Below are positions 36,615-46,620 of a DNA stretch of 64,000 nt, piece by piece (positions within the stretch are counted from its first letter, which is position 1; the number at the start of each line of letters is the position of its first letter). The stretch covers positions 81,086 through 145,085 of the forward strand of contig NZ_QAGK01000010.1 of the NCBI RefSeq assembly GCF_003057885.1, in the 5' to 3' direction. This DNA comes from Oceaniglobus ichthyenteri (GTDB taxonomy: Bacteria; Pseudomonadota; Alphaproteobacteria; Rhodobacterales; Rhodobacteraceae). Under the pieces are notes generated by a model. The model searched no databases. It was given only the letters and a program-made list of their open reading frames with translations, and was not told where the DNA came from. The position numbers were made by a program, and so were the translations under genes.

Positions 36615-36663
36615 TGGGCGCCCCTGAACAGCAGCATATTCTGCAAAACGGAAAGAGTTGGTT

Positions 36664-36690
36664 AAGGCGGGGCCTGATCCGGCCCCGCCC
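36664..36690 (-). terminator. stem-loop after leuB
   Basis: GGCGGGGCC and GGCCCCGCC form a perfect 9-bp stem with a 6-base loop directly after the leuB stop on the minus strand. Only a short TTAA follows, so termination strength is uncertain. Confidence 0.6.
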
Positions 36691-36695
36691 ATGAC

Positions 36696-37802
36696 TTAAA
36701 GGCTGGCGTTCAGTGCCGCGATGACGGCTTGGCCCATTTGCGTGGTGGTGGCCGGTGTGCCCTCGCCCGACTGCATCAAATCAGCGGTGCGCACCCCATC
36801 GGCCAGCACTTTTTCCACGGCCTGTTCCAGGCGTGTCGCCTCATCGCCCTGATCGAACGAATAACGCAACGCCATGGCAAAGCTGAGGATACAGGCGCAA
36901 GGGTTCGCCTTGCCTGTGCCCGCAATATCGGGGGCGGAGCCGTGTACCGGTTCGTACAATGCCTTGGGCCGTCCGTTTTCCATCGGCAGGCCAAGGGACG
37001 CCGAAGGCAACATGCCCAACGACCCGGTCAGCATTGCCGCCAGATCCGACAACAGATCGCCAAACAGGTTGTCGGTGACGATCACATCAAACTGTTTGGG
37101 CCAACGGGTTAGCTGCATCGCGCCAGCATCGGCATACATATGCGAAAGTTCCACATCCGGGTATTCGGCGGCGTGAATTTCGGTCACCACATCGCGCCAC
37201 AGCACGCCGGATTCCATCACGTTGGCCTTTTCCATCGAACACAGCTTGTTGTTGCGCTTGCGCGCCAGTTCAAACGCCGAGCGTGCCACGCGGGCGATTT
37301 CGGATTCGGTGTAACGCTGGGTGTTCAGGCCGATCCGCTCGTTGCCCTCTTTGAACACGCCGCGCGGTTCGCCAAAATAAATGCCCGAGGTCAGTTCGCG
37401 CACGATCATAATGTCCAGACCGGCCACAACATCGCGCTTGAGCGAGCTGAAATCAGCCAGCGCATCAAAACACTGGGCCGGGCGCAGGTTGGCGAACAAA
37501 TCCATTTCCTTGCGCAGGCGCAAAAGGCCGCGCTCGGGCTTCAGGGAAAAATCCAGATTGTCGTATTTCGGCCCGCCCACAGCGCCCAACAGCACGGCGT
37601 CGGCCTCTTGCGCCTTGGCCATGGTATCATCGTGCAATGGGGTGCCGTGGGCGTCATAGGCCGCGCCGCCCACCAGATCCTCGGAGACGTCAAAGGCCAG
37701 GTCACGGTTTTCACCGAACCACGTGATCACCTTGCGCACTTCGGCCATGACTTCGGGGCCGATGCCGTCGCCGGGCAGGATGAGGAGGGAGGGGTTGGAC
37801 AT
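36696..37802 (-). CDS. leuB: 3-isopropylmalate dehydrogenase
   Basis: A 368-residue LeuB, normal length. N-terminal [18 protein letters not shown], then [10 protein letters not shown], the substrate-binding [14 protein letters not shown] and the isocitrate/isopropylmalate dehydrogenase signature region [19 protein letters not shown]. It oxidises and decarboxylates 3-isopropylmalate to 2-ketoisocaproate precursor with NAD in leucine synthesis. It is on the same strand as leuC and leuD but separated from them by a terminator and two unrelated genes. leuA is not in the window. Confidence 0.97.
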   Translation of the reverse strand: MSNPSLLILPGDGIGPEVMAEVRKVITWFGENRDLAFDVSEDLVGGAAYDAHGTPLHDDTMAKAQEADAVLLGAVGGPKYDNLDFSLKPERGLLRLRKEMDLFANLRPAQCFDALADFSSLKRDVVAGLDIMIVRELTSGIYFGEPRGVFKEGNERIGLNTQRYTESEIARVARSAFELARKRNNKLCSMEKANVMESGVLWRDVVTEIHAAEYPDVELSHMYADAGAMQLTRWPKQFDVIVTDNLFGDLLSDLAAMLTGSLGMLPSASLGLPMENGRPKALYEPVHGSAPDIAGTGKANPCACILSFAMALRYSFDQGDEATRLEQAVEKVLADGVRTADLMQSGEGTPATTTQMGQAVIAALNASL

Positions 37803-37882
37803 AGGGACGCTCCTTGTGATGGGTTATTTGTGGGGTATCCCCAAGCCAAAGTTGGGTCAAGCGATGGGCGGCATATTCCGCC

Positions 37883-38998
37883 CTATGGGGCAAGTGCAAC
37901 ATCGACCCACACCAACCGGTGGCGCGACGCCGTGCTGTCACCTGCGCCCAGCATCGCGTGCAACGGATCGTTCGGCGCGGGCCAGAACACGCCCGAATCC
38001 AACACCCTCCAATCGGTTGAGGGCAATATGTAACTGACGCGCATATTGCCCGGATCACGGGGTGTTTCATCGGGCCAATTGGCCGTATCAAACGCTGGAT
38101 CGCCCTGATGGGTGGCATTCTGCCCGCCCTCCTGGGCCGCGGCGCGCACACCTCCGGCCGAGCGCGGCTGTGGGTCTTGCAAACGCGGATCGCCCAGCAG
38201 CGCGCGCAAGGATTCGGGCCGACCGTCGCCATCCACCGGATCAAGGTTGGCACTGCCGACAATCACGAACGGACGATCAGGCGGGGGCGTGGACAGCGCG
38301 CCATCCAGATATCGCAGCCAAAGCGCGGTTTCATCGTGGTTGCGGCGGCCATTGCGATCCTCTGGCCCATCAAACACCGGTGGGGTGCCGTGCCATGTGA
38401 ACGCATGAAACACCGTGCCATCGCGGGTTTGCAACGGAATATCCCAATGGGCGACCGATGACAGACGTTGGATGGCAAAGGCTTTGGCATCGGGAAAGGG
38501 CGCGCCGTCCTTGGTGGGGGGAATTGCGCCGGGCAGATCGGCCCATAACAAGGCCGAAAAATCCGTCACCCCGCCGCGGTCAATCGGTAGGGCCGAAAGC
38601 ACCGCAATACCGCCTGCCCCGGCAAACCGGCCATACCCCTGGGCATCGCGCGGCTCACCAGTGCGCCCGTTGCCATCCATATCAAGGCCCGTGGCGATGC
38701 CCGCATTGGGAAGCCGCGCAAAGGCATAGGGCAATGCATGGCCGGCCTCGGCAATCATTTGCGACAGTGCGGCCAGGGCCAGCCCATCACCGTCGTAATC
38801 CACATCCTGAAGCACCAGAACATCAGGCGCGATATGGGCCACAATCGCGGCCACCTGTTTGGCCTGGGCATCACCGCGCAACAGATCGCGCAACAACAAA
38901 CCCGGCCCATCCCGGCCCAATTGGGTGTTGTATGTGGCAATGCGCAGGGGTTCGCCCAGCGCGGGCGCGGCCAGAACCGCAATCAGGCTGGCAAAAAT
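37883..38998 (-). CDS. endonuclease/exonuclease/phosphatase family protein
   Basis: A protein of about 371 residues of the EEP superfamily: N-terminal IATYNTQLGRDGPGLLLRDL, then VLVLQDVDYDGDGLAL, FVIVGSANLDPVDGDGRPES (the metal/phosphate-binding Asn-Asp pair) and the final segment VWVDVALAP. An Ala/Leu-rich stretch ending PALG just before EPLRIATYN looks like a signal peptide. No ATG, GTG or TTG is near the expected start: the frame offers ATT at 38998 and a CTG at 38986 that overlaps the upstream TGA. The boundary given is therefore approximate. Substrate unknown (nuclease, phosphatase or lipid phosphodiesterase). Confidence 0.75.
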   Translation of the reverse strand: MFASLIAVLAAPALGEPLRIATYNTQLGRDGPGLLLRDLLRGDAQAKQVAAIVAHIAPDVLVLQDVDYDGDGLALAALSQMIAEAGHALPYAFARLPNAGIATGLDMDGNGRTGEPRDAQGYGRFAGAGGIAVLSALPIDRGGVTDFSALLWADLPGAIPPTKDGAPFPDAKAFAIQRLSSVAHWDIPLQTRDGTVFHAFTWHGTPPVFDGPEDRNGRRNHDETALWLRYLDGALSTPPPDRPFVIVGSANLDPVDGDGRPESLRALLGDPRLQDPQPRSAGGVRAAAQEGGQNATHQGDPAFDTANWPDETPRDPGNMRVSYILPSTDWRVLDSGVFWPAPNDPLHAMLGAGDSTASRHRLVWVDVALAP

Positions 38999-39822
38999 CC
39001 AGCGTCGCTGATGGTGGAATACTTGCGCTTTTCTTCGATCATCTGGGCGATACGGCCCATGGCGATGCCACGCATCAACAACGAAACAGGGAAAAAGGCC
39101 CACGCGGTTACCGTCCAGATCAGGGTTTGCGGGCTGCCACCTGCCGCCGCGCCAAACAGGTTTGAGGCCGACGATACCACCATCGGCATCAAAAAGGGCA
39201 AGGCGATTCCCAACCCGATATTCACATAGGAATCGCGGCGCAACCGCCCCACCACATCGCGCCCCGCTGTTGGGTCGAATGTGGGCAGATTGGTCCAGAC
39301 GTTGAAACTGCCATTTTGCATCGGCCATCCGGTCAGACGAATCGCAATCACGAATACGGCCAGTGACACCAGGGAAATCAGGTATGACAGCCCGGCCAAT
39401 GCACGAATCATGTCCAACTGATGCACCGGCGCATTTTCAGGCAGCATCAAAACAACCAGCCGCACCGGGCTATAGGGAAAATCAACCGCCCGACTGATCA
39501 ACAACCCGATCGATTCAACAAATTCGGGCAGCAGGGCGGGCTGTGTCTGCCCCTTTACGATCAACGACAACAAGAACACCGTGACGAACAGGCTGACAAA
39601 CCGGATACGGTTGAACGGAGGGGCATCGCGAAATTCATAGAGGCAGGGATAGGTGGAATTGTATTCAAACACGGTCAGGATCGCCGCACACAGCGCCACC
39701 AACATCACCATTTGCGCCGTGTCCGGCGACACGCCGGGCAGCAACAACGCCGGTGTTGCAATCAACAGCGCCACCAGGAACCCCCTGAGACAAGCGCCAA
39801 AAAGCCGCGAAATCACTGCCAT
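38983..39822 (-). CDS. conserved multi-spanning membrane protein of unknown function
   Basis: A 279-residue protein with five to six hydrophobic segments (residues about 10-50, 75-92, 140-162, 205-225, 235-250). The middle carries FEYNSTYPCLYEFRDAPPFN, and the C-terminal tail is basic (EEKRKYSTISDAG). No catalytic motif is visible. Its stop overlaps the likely start of the phosphatase-family gene, so the two are probably co-translated. I do not recognise a named family; it looks like a Rhodobacterales-conserved protein. Confidence 0.75.
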   Translation of the reverse strand: MAVISRLFGACLRGFLVALLIATPALLLPGVSPDTAQMVMLVALCAAILTVFEYNSTYPCLYEFRDAPPFNRIRFVSLFVTVFLLSLIVKGQTQPALLPEFVESIGLLISRAVDFPYSPVRLVVLMLPENAPVHQLDMIRALAGLSYLISLVSLAVFVIAIRLTGWPMQNGSFNVWTNLPTFDPTAGRDVVGRLRRDSYVNIGLGIALPFLMPMVVSSASNLFGAAAGGSPQTLIWTVTAWAFFPVSLLMRGIAMGRIAQMIEEKRKYSTISDAGFLPA

Positions 39823-40019
39823 GTACCCTCAACCTGGACGGATGCGATACGATGCCGCGCCCTTGTTCCAACTTGTTTTTCCGCTTTGTGGCGGAGCGCC
39901 TCAATCTTGCCCAAGTTTTGCCCACTTTCACTTCATTCGACAACGTCTTGTTAAGGTTGACGAAAGTTTAAGGGTTTTTCAGGGAAGAACTGGTGCGCCT
40001 TTGCATCATTGTCTTGGTT

Positions 40020-40045
40020 AAAAAAAGGCAGCCCTTGGGGCTGCC
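40020..40045 (-). terminator. intrinsic terminator after leuD
   Basis: GGCAGCCC and GGGCTGCC form a perfect 8-bp stem with a 3-base loop, followed on the minus strand by seven T residues. A textbook Rho-independent terminator that ends leuC-hdeD-leuD and separates it from the membrane protein gene. The rest of the 262-base gap (39823-40084) holds no gene. Confidence 0.92.
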
Positions 40046-40084
40046 TCAAAATCTTGTGTCTGCGCCCGAAACGGGCACTAAGGG

Positions 40085-40690
40085 TCAAACCCAGGGGCGG
40101 CTTTGCGCGGTCTGAGATTCGTAAGTGTCGATTGCCGCCACCTTTTCAAGGGTCAGCGCGATATCATCCAGACCGTTCAGCAGGCAATGTTTGCGGAACT
40201 GATCCACCTCAAAACTGATTTCTTCGCCGTCGGATGTGGTGATCACCTGATTTTCCAGATCCACGGTCATCCGGGCGTTTTCGCCTTTTTCGGCGTCTTT
40301 CATCAGGATATCCACCTGCTCTTGCGGCAGGGGGATCGGCAGGATGCCGTTCTTGAAACAGTTGTTGAAAAAGATATCGGCAAAGCTGGGCGCGATAACA
40401 CAGCGGATGCCAAAATCCTTGATCGCCCAAGGCGCATGTTCGCGCGATGAACCACAGCCAAAGTTATCGCCCGTGACCAGAATTTCGGCATTGCGATAGG
40501 CCGGTTTGTTCAGCACGAAATCCGGGTTTTCATTGCGATCATCATCATAGCGCATTTCATCAAACAACGACACGCCAAGGCCCGTGCGCTTGATCGTTTT
40601 CAGAAAATTCTTGGGGATGATCATATCGGTGTCGATGTTGATCATATCCAACGGTGCCGCAACACCGGTCAGTTTTTCGAATTTTTCCAT
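40085..40690 (-). CDS. leuD: 3-isopropylmalate dehydratase small subunit
   Basis: A 201-residue LeuD with the swivel-domain signature [16 protein letters not shown] near residues 73-88 and the start [20 protein letters not shown]. It pairs with LeuC to isomerise 2- to 3-isopropylmalate. Separated from leuC by one gene (HdeD family); all three run on the minus strand and end at a strong terminator. Confidence 0.97.
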   Translation of the reverse strand: MEKFEKLTGVAAPLDMINIDTDMIIPKNFLKTIKRTGLGVSLFDEMRYDDDRNENPDFVLNKPAYRNAEILVTGDNFGCGSSREHAPWAIKDFGIRCVIAPSFADIFFNNCFKNGILPIPLPQEQVDILMKDAEKGENARMTVDLENQVITTSDGEEISFEVDQFRKHCLLNGLDDIALTLEKVAAIDTYESQTAQSRPWV

Positions 40691-40728
40691 CTCAGTCTCC
40701 CATGGGATTGGCCGAACCGACCCCAGAA

Positions 40729-41250
40729 TTATTTGTGCAGTGCCCGCACGAAAAACGACAAAACGATCAATCCAAGACCGTTGAACAACAATTCAACCCC
40801 CAACAGGATGCCCAAAAGCTGTGGCCCGACAGTGGCAAAGTTCACCGCGATATACCCACCCAAAAGGATCGAAAACGCCCCCGAAATCAGCATCGGCCAA
40901 AAGAACGGCGTCGGTTTCATCCGCCATGACAGGGCAATGCGCACCACGCCGTTGGCGATCAGCAACACCAACACCAACAGCGCCAGCGATATCACCCCGT
41001 CAAGCGGGTTGAACAGGAACGACAGGCCCAGAAACACCAACAGCGCGCCAAGCACGATGTTGAGGAATTTCGCGCCCCCCGTGCCATCGCTCATCATGCT
41101 GCCGGCAATTTGAAATCCGCCGCTGAGCAGAAACAAAAAGCCGGTCAGGGTGGTGACAGCCAAAGAGGCCAGCACCGTGTTGCCCAAGGCAAACACCCCA
41201 AACGCCATGGAAAGCAGGCCCAGGATCAACCATTTGGTCCAGGGTTTCAT
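40729..41250 (-). CDS. HdeD/DUF308 family membrane protein
   Basis: A protein of 173 residues with six hydrophobic segments in pairs, as in HdeD (acid-resistance membrane protein) and DUF308 proteins; short blocks are [19 protein letters not shown] and [16 protein letters not shown]. Function beyond acid stress in E. coli is unclear. Its ATG overlaps the leuC stop by one base (TGATG), so it is translated with the leucine genes, an unexpected position. Confidence 0.88.
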   Translation of the reverse strand: MKPWTKWLILGLLSMAFGVFALGNTVLASLAVTTLTGFLFLLSGGFQIAGSMMSDGTGGAKFLNIVLGALLVFLGLSFLFNPLDGVISLALLVLVLLIANGVVRIALSWRMKPTPFFWPMLISGAFSILLGGYIAVNFATVGPQLLGILLGVELLFNGLGLIVLSFFVRALHK

Positions 41251-42653
41251 CACATCAACTCGCGGACATCGGTCAACCGCCCGGTGACCGCCGCCGCCGC
41301 CGCCATGGCCGGGCTCATCAGGTGGGTGCGCCCGCCGCGCCCCTGACGACCTTCAAAGTTGCGGTTGGATGTGGCGGCGCAACGCTCGCCCGGTTCCAAC
41401 TGATCGGGGTTCATGGCCAGGCACATGGAACAGCCCGCAAGGCGCCATTCAAACCCGGCGTCGATGAATACCTGGGCGATGCCTTCTTCCTCGGCCTGGG
41501 CGCGAACAAGGCCCGATCCGGGCACGACCATCGCGCGCATTCCATCGGCAATCTTTTTGCCTTTCAGAATGGCGGCAGCGGCACGCAGATCTTCGATCCG
41601 GCCATTGGTGCACGACCCGATGAACACCGTGTCGATTTTCACATCGCTCAGGGGCGTGCCCGCGGTCAGGCCCATATATTCCAACGACCGGCGCGCGGCG
41701 TCGACCTTGCCGCCTTTGAAATCTTCGGCGGCGGGCACCGATGCGGTGATCGGCAGAACGTCTTCGGGCGATGTACCCCAGGTGACAACGGGCGCAATAT
41801 CTTCGCCCCGGATCGTGACAACCTTATCCCAATGGGCATCGTCATCGGATTTCAGGGTTTTCCACCATTCCATCGCGGCCTCCCACTGCGCGCCTTTGGG
41901 GGCGTGGGGGCGGCCTTTGCAATATTCGAACGTGGTTTCATCGGGCGCAATCAGACCGGCGCGCGCGCCGCCTTCAATCGCCATGTTGCACACGGTCATG
42001 CGGCCTTCCATGCTCAAGGCTTCAATCGCCTCGCCGCAATATTCAATCACATAGCCGGTGCCGCCGGCCGTGCCGGTTTTGCCGATCACCGACAGGGTGA
42101 TGTCCTTGGCGGTGACACCGGGGGCCAGTTTGCCGGTGATTTCCACCTTCATGTTCTTGGATTTCTTCGAGATCAGCGTTTGTGTGGCCAACACATGTTC
42201 CACCTCTGACGTGCCAATGCCATGGGCCAAGGCACCAAACGCGCCGTGGGTGGCGGTGTGGCTATCGCCGCACACCACGGTCATGCCCGGCAGGGTCCAG
42301 CCCTGTTCAGGGCCGACGATATGCACGATGCCCTGGCGAATGTCGGACACCGGATAATAGTGAACACCGAAATCGCGGGCGTTCTTGTCCAGCGCATCCA
42401 CCTGAATACGGGATTCTTCGTTTTCGATAAACTCATTGCGCCCCTCGGTTGTGGGCACGTTGTGATCGGGCACGGCAATGGTGCGTTCAGGTGCGCGCAC
42501 TCCGCGCCCGGCCATCCGCAGGCCTTCAAACGCCTGTGGGCTGGTGACTTCGTGCACCAGATGGCGGTCAATATACAAAAGGCAGGTGCCGTCGTCTGCT
42601 TCTTCGACGAGATGGGCATCCCAGATTTTATCATAGAGCGTTTTGGGGGACAT
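41250..42653 (-). CDS. leuC: 3-isopropylmalate dehydratase large subunit
   Basis: A 467-residue aconitase-type protein. The 4Fe-4S ligands are in [14 protein letters not shown] (near residue 347) and [10 protein letters not shown] (near 407-410); [20 protein letters not shown] lies near residue 132. Normal length for LeuC. It forms the isopropylmalate isomerase with LeuD. First gene of leuC-hdeD-leuD. The 196 bases upstream hold the promoter; I see no leader peptide rich in leucine codons. Confidence 0.97.
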   Translation of the reverse strand: MSPKTLYDKIWDAHLVEEADDGTCLLYIDRHLVHEVTSPQAFEGLRMAGRGVRAPERTIAVPDHNVPTTEGRNEFIENEESRIQVDALDKNARDFGVHYYPVSDIRQGIVHIVGPEQGWTLPGMTVVCGDSHTATHGAFGALAHGIGTSEVEHVLATQTLISKKSKNMKVEITGKLAPGVTAKDITLSVIGKTGTAGGTGYVIEYCGEAIEALSMEGRMTVCNMAIEGGARAGLIAPDETTFEYCKGRPHAPKGAQWEAAMEWWKTLKSDDDAHWDKVVTIRGEDIAPVVTWGTSPEDVLPITASVPAAEDFKGGKVDAARRSLEYMGLTAGTPLSDVKIDTVFIGSCTNGRIEDLRAAAAILKGKKIADGMRAMVVPGSGLVRAQAEEEGIAQVFIDAGFEWRLAGCSMCLAMNPDQLEPGERCAATSNRNFEGRQGRGGRTHLMSPAMAAAAAVTGRLTDVRELM

Positions 42654-42849
42654 TTCTGTGTCTTTCGCTAAAGGTGTAACGATGGATCAGGGGCAGTGGC
42701 AGATGCCACGCTATAGATGTGCCAGAACGGTCAGCGTCGCACCGAAAAACCGCCAGGGCAGGCGCGCGCGATCATCCATGTCAAAAACCTGTGTCATGGG
42801 TCACGGATACAATGGCAGGGCATGTGGGGCAAGCCGGATTAGAGCCGTT

Positions 42850-43785
42850 TCAGCCCCGGGGCGCGGCGGCGCGGCGCAATCTGTCGTTGATTGCCTGCCC
42901 CAACCCCGTGTCGGGAATCGGCGACACCGCGATTTTGCGCGCGCCCTGTGCGTCAAGCGTGCGCAGATGGCGAAACAGGTTGGCCGCCGCCTGCGCCAGA
43001 TCGCCACCGGGCGACAGGTTCAGATCGGCCTTGACCGCACCAAAGCCCAACAGGGTTTCGCCGGGCCGCGCAGACTGTGCATTCAATCGCACCGTCCCCA
43101 AAGGTGCGTAATGCGATGTCAGCTGCCCCGGCGCGGTGATCTTCGCACCCGTGTCAGGCAGGGCAAGGGGATAGCCCAGCGCGCGTTCAATCGCCTGCGT
43201 CGGCAATCCGCCGGGGCGCAACAGGGTTGGCACCGGATCAAACCCGACGATGGTGGATTCCAGCCCGACACCACAGGGCCCACCATCCAACACCGCATCG
43301 ATTTTGCCTGAAAGCCCGTCCAATACATGCTGCGCCGTGGTCGGCGATACCCGCCCCGACGGGTTGGCCGACGGTGCGGCAATCGGCAGGTCGGTGAGGC
43401 GCAACAGATCCCGCGCCAAGGGCAAATCGGGAATCCGCACCGCCACCGTATCCAACCCCGCCGTCACCAATGGTGACAGGCCGTGATCCGCCGCAAGGGG
43501 CAAAACCAGGGTCAGCGGGCCGGGCCAGAACGCCTGTGCCAGAATCGCCGCCGCATCGGTCAAATGCGCAAACCGCGAGATTTGGGCGATATCCGCCAGA
43601 TGAATGATCAAAGGATTGAACCGGGGCCGCCCCTTGGCCGCATAGATCGCCGCCACCGCTGCATCGCTCAGGGCATTCCCGCCCAGCCCGTAAACTGTTT
43701 CGGTCGGAAATGCGACCAGCCGCCCTTGGGCCAACAATCGGGCCGCAGGGGTTGGGGTGGTCAGGATGTCTGTGCTAAGGGTCAT
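42850..43785 (-). CDS. sua5: L-threonylcarbamoyladenylate synthase, Sua5 type
   Basis: A 311-residue two-domain Sua5. The YrdC domain has AFPTETVYGLGGNAL near residues 25-39, KGRPRFNPLI near 50 and APSANPSGRVSPTTAQHV near 140. The C-terminal Sua5 domain follows (LLRPGGLPTQAIERAL, then LTSHYAPLGTVRL). It makes threonylcarbamoyl-AMP from threonine, bicarbonate and ATP for the t6A37 modification of ANN-decoding tRNAs. Start MTLSTDI at 43785 is chosen; the frame can run to 44004 but overlaps the divergent dehydrogenase gene. Confidence 0.93.
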   Translation of the reverse strand: MTLSTDILTTPTPAARLLAQGRLVAFPTETVYGLGGNALSDAAVAAIYAAKGRPRFNPLIIHLADIAQISRFAHLTDAAAILAQAFWPGPLTLVLPLAADHGLSPLVTAGLDTVAVRIPDLPLARDLLRLTDLPIAAPSANPSGRVSPTTAQHVLDGLSGKIDAVLDGGPCGVGLESTIVGFDPVPTLLRPGGLPTQAIERALGYPLALPDTGAKITAPGQLTSHYAPLGTVRLNAQSARPGETLLGFGAVKADLNLSPGGDLAQAAANLFRHLRTLDAQGARKIAVSPIPDTGLGQAINDRLRRAAAPRG

Positions 43786-43906
43786 GTGATGTGACGCTGC
43801 GTTTTGGGTTGCCCGGCGACGGTCATCGCCCCAGATTGGCCACCATGCCTTAATGGGGCGCGCCGCCAATGCCAAGCGTGCCGGTGTTCTATCTGTGGAG
43901 AATTTG

Positions 43907-45598
43907 ATGCCATATCGCGCCCCCGTCCGCGAATTTTCATTTCTGTTCGACCATGTTGTCGGGGTATCGCAGGTCAGCGGCACCGACAGATTTGCCGAAG
44001 CCACCCCCGATATCGTCGGCGCGATCCTGACCGAAGCGGCACACCTGTGCGAGGGCGCGTTGGCGCCTTTGCAACGGGTCGGCGATCAGCAACCGGCGGT
44101 TCTTGAAAACGGCGTTGTGCGCACATCGCCCGGGTTTGGCGCGGGCTATGATGCGATCGCCAAAGGCGGCTGGATCGGGATGTCGGCCAACCCCGATCAG
44201 GGGGGCATGGGCCTGCCCATGGTGGTGACAACGGCGGTCAATGAAATGATGTCATCCGCCTGCCTTGCGCTGCAACTGAACCCGCTGATGACCCAAGGCC
44301 AGATCGAAGCATTGGAACACCATGCCAGCGATGCGATCAAGGCGCTGTATCTGCCCAACCTGATTTCGGGCCGGTGGAGCGGCACAATGAACCTGACCGA
44401 ACCTCAGGCCGGAAGCGATGTTGGCGCGTTAAGCAGCAAGGCCGCGCCAAACGGCGATGGCACCTATGCGATCACCGGACAAAAGATTTACATCACCTGG
44501 GGCGATAATGATTTCACCGAAAACGTCTGCCATCTGGTGTTGGCGCGCCTGCCGGATGGTGTGGCCGGAACCAAGGGGATATCGCTGTTTCTGGTGCCAA
44601 AATACATTCCCGATGATGATGGCAAACCGGGGCGGCAGAACGATCTGAAGGTCGTCAGTCTGGAACACAAGATGGGCCTGCACGGATCACCCACTGCGGT
44701 GATGCAATATGACGGGGCCACGGGATGGTTGGTGGGGGCCGAACATGGCGGCATGGCGGCGATGTTCACGATGATGAACAATGCCCGTCTGGGTGTGGGC
44801 GTGCAAGGCATCGGCGTGGCCGAGGCGGCGTATCAACAGGCGTTGAGCTATGCGCAAGAGCGTAAACAGGGCGGGCCGGGCACAATCATCGACCATGCCG
44901 ATGTGCGCCGGATGCTGACCACGATGAAGGCCGACACCCAGGCGGCGCGCGCCATTGCGTTGATCTGTGCCATGGCCACTGATATGGCGCGGGCCACCGG
45001 CGGGGCGGATTGGAAAGCGCGCGCCGCCCTGCTGACCCCGATTGCCAAGGCGTTTGGCACCGATGTCGGGATCGAAGTGGCGCAAATGGGGGTGCAGGTG
45101 CACGGCGGCATGGGATATATCGAAGAAACCGGCGCGGCACAGTATTACCGCGATGCCCGGGTCACCGCGATTTACGAGGGCACGAATGGCATCCAATCCA
45201 TGGATCTGGTGGCGCGCAAGATGATGGACAATGGCGATGCGGCCTTTGCCCTGCTGGATGAGGTTCAGAAAACCGCCGAAGGTGCCCGCAACGGTCACAG
45301 CGCATTGGCAAAGGCCGTGTGGGACGCCGCCGAATCCCTGCGCGAAACCACCGAATGGCTGGTTGATCAGGATGTGCAGGATCGATTTGCCGGAGCGGTG
45401 CCTTATCTGCGGGCCTTTGCCCGCGTGTTGGGCGGGTATATCCACCTGAAATCTGCCGTGGCCGGGGATGGCGCACGTCAGGCATTGGCGGCGTTTTATG
45501 TGGATCGGTTGCTGCCCGAACACACGGGTCTGTTGGCCCATGCGCGCGCCGGGGCCGCCGGTCTGTATGCGCTGTCGCCCGAAGATCTGGCATCGTGA
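43907..45598 (+). CDS. acyl-CoA dehydrogenase, DmdC-like long form
   Basis: A 563-residue flavin acyl-CoA dehydrogenase with the extra C-terminal domain of the long subfamily. MNLTEPQAGSDVGAL near residue 161 and KIYITWGDNDF near 189 bind FAD and substrate; catalytic base E424 lies in IYEGTNGIQSMDLV. Start MPYRAPVREFSFLFD follows GGAG at seven bases. The N-terminus and length resemble DmdC, the 3-methylmercaptopropionyl-CoA dehydrogenase of DMSP-using roseobacters, but several paralogues of this type act on other acyl-CoAs, so no symbol is given. It is coupled with the next gene. Confidence 0.9.
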   Translation: MPYRAPVREFSFLFDHVVGVSQVSGTDRFAEATPDIVGAILTEAAHLCEGALAPLQRVGDQQPAVLENGVVRTSPGFGAGYDAIAKGGWIGMSANPDQGGMGLPMVVTTAVNEMMSSACLALQLNPLMTQGQIEALEHHASDAIKALYLPNLISGRWSGTMNLTEPQAGSDVGALSSKAAPNGDGTYAITGQKIYITWGDNDFTENVCHLVLARLPDGVAGTKGISLFLVPKYIPDDDGKPGRQNDLKVVSLEHKMGLHGSPTAVMQYDGATGWLVGAEHGGMAAMFTMMNNARLGVGVQGIGVAEAAYQQALSYAQERKQGGPGTIIDHADVRRMLTTMKADTQAARAIALICAMATDMARATGGADWKARAALLTPIAKAFGTDVGIEVAQMGVQVHGGMGYIEETGAAQYYRDARVTAIYEGTNGIQSMDLVARKMMDNGDAAFALLDEVQKTAEGARNGHSALAKAVWDAAESLRETTEWLVDQDVQDRFAGAVPYLRAFARVLGGYIHLKSAVAGDGARQALAAFYVDRLLPEHTGLLAHARAGAAGLYALSPEDLAS

Positions 45599-46620
45599 TG
45601 GCCGGGCCTGCGCCACTGCGCTATCCGTTTGAACCCCCGGCGACCGGCCAGGCGGTTGAGGTGGCACCGGGTATTTTATGGATGCGCCTGCCGCTGCCGA
45701 TGGCGTTGGACCATGTGAATGTCTACGCGCTGGACGATGGCGAGGGCTGGTGCATTGTCGATACCGGGTTTGATTCACGCAAAACCCGTGCGATCTGGGC
45801 CGATCTGTTGGCCGGGCCCTTGGCCGGAAAACCCGTGACCAAGGTGTTGATCACCCACCACCACCCCGATCACGTGGGCCTGGCCGGTTGGTTTCAGGCG
45901 CAAGGCGCCACACTGATCACCACCCGCACGGCGTGGTTGATGGCGCGAATGCTGGTTTTGGATGAACAGGCGGTGCCACTGCCCGAAACCCTGGCGTTTT
46001 GGCGCGGTGCAGGGATGGATGCGGCGGTGTATGAACAACGGCTGACCGAACGCCCCTTCAACTTTGCCGATGTGGTCGCACCCCTTCCCCTGGGGTTTCA
46101 ACGGATCGCCGAAGGATCGACCCTGACCATTGGCACGCGCGATTGGCAGGTGCGCATCGGCAATGGCCACGCCCCCGAACACGCAACCCTTTGGGCGGAT
46201 GGCATCGTGATTGGCGGCGATCAGTTGATCCCGTCAATTTCGCCTAACCTGGGCGTTTACGCGACCGAACCCCTGGCAGACCCGGTTGCCGATTGGTTGG
46301 AAAGCTGTGAGCGACTGGCGCAATTTGCCAAAGATGATCAACTGGTTCTGCCCGGTCACAAGCTGCCGTTTTACGGCCTGCCCACGCGATTGCGCCAGTT
46401 GATTGAAAACCACCATGGCGCATTGGACCGGCTGGAAACGTTTCTGGCGCAACCGCGCACCGCCGCCGAGTGCTTCGAAGTCATGTTCAAACGAAAGATC
46501 GGGCCGGGCGAATATGGTCTGGCGCTGGTCGAATCTTTTGCCCATTGCCAACACCTTTGGCATGCGGGCCGGGTGCGGCGCGAAAGGCGTGATGACGGCG
46601 CGTGGCTTTGGCGGGTCTAG
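45598..46620 (+). CDS. MBL fold metallo-hydrolase
   Basis: A 340-residue metallo-beta-lactamase fold protein with the metal motif THHHPDHVGLAGWF near residue 85, the later ligand His in NGHAPEH near 195, and LVLPGHKLPF near 256. A C-terminal helical domain (residues about 265-340) is similar to that of glyoxalase-II-like or acyl-thioester hydrolase proteins. The ATG overlaps the dehydrogenase TGA, so the two are made together; a thioesterase role on the same pathway is an inference. Confidence 0.9.
   Translation: MAGPAPLRYPFEPPATGQAVEVAPGILWMRLPLPMALDHVNVYALDDGEGWCIVDTGFDSRKTRAIWADLLAGPLAGKPVTKVLITHHHPDHVGLAGWFQAQGATLITTRTAWLMARMLVLDEQAVPLPETLAFWRGAGMDAAVYEQRLTERPFNFADVVAPLPLGFQRIAEGSTLTIGTRDWQVRIGNGHAPEHATLWADGIVIGGDQLIPSISPNLGVYATEPLADPVADWLESCERLAQFAKDDQLVLPGHKLPFYGLPTRLRQLIENHHGALDRLETFLAQPRTAAECFEVMFKRKIGPGEYGLALVESFAHCQHLWHAGRVRRERRDDGAWLWRV

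Noticed and set aside
42654..42849. Leucine-rich leader peptide or T-box-like element before leuC
   Set aside because: No short frame with leucine codon runs and no competing hairpins plus T-run could be found.
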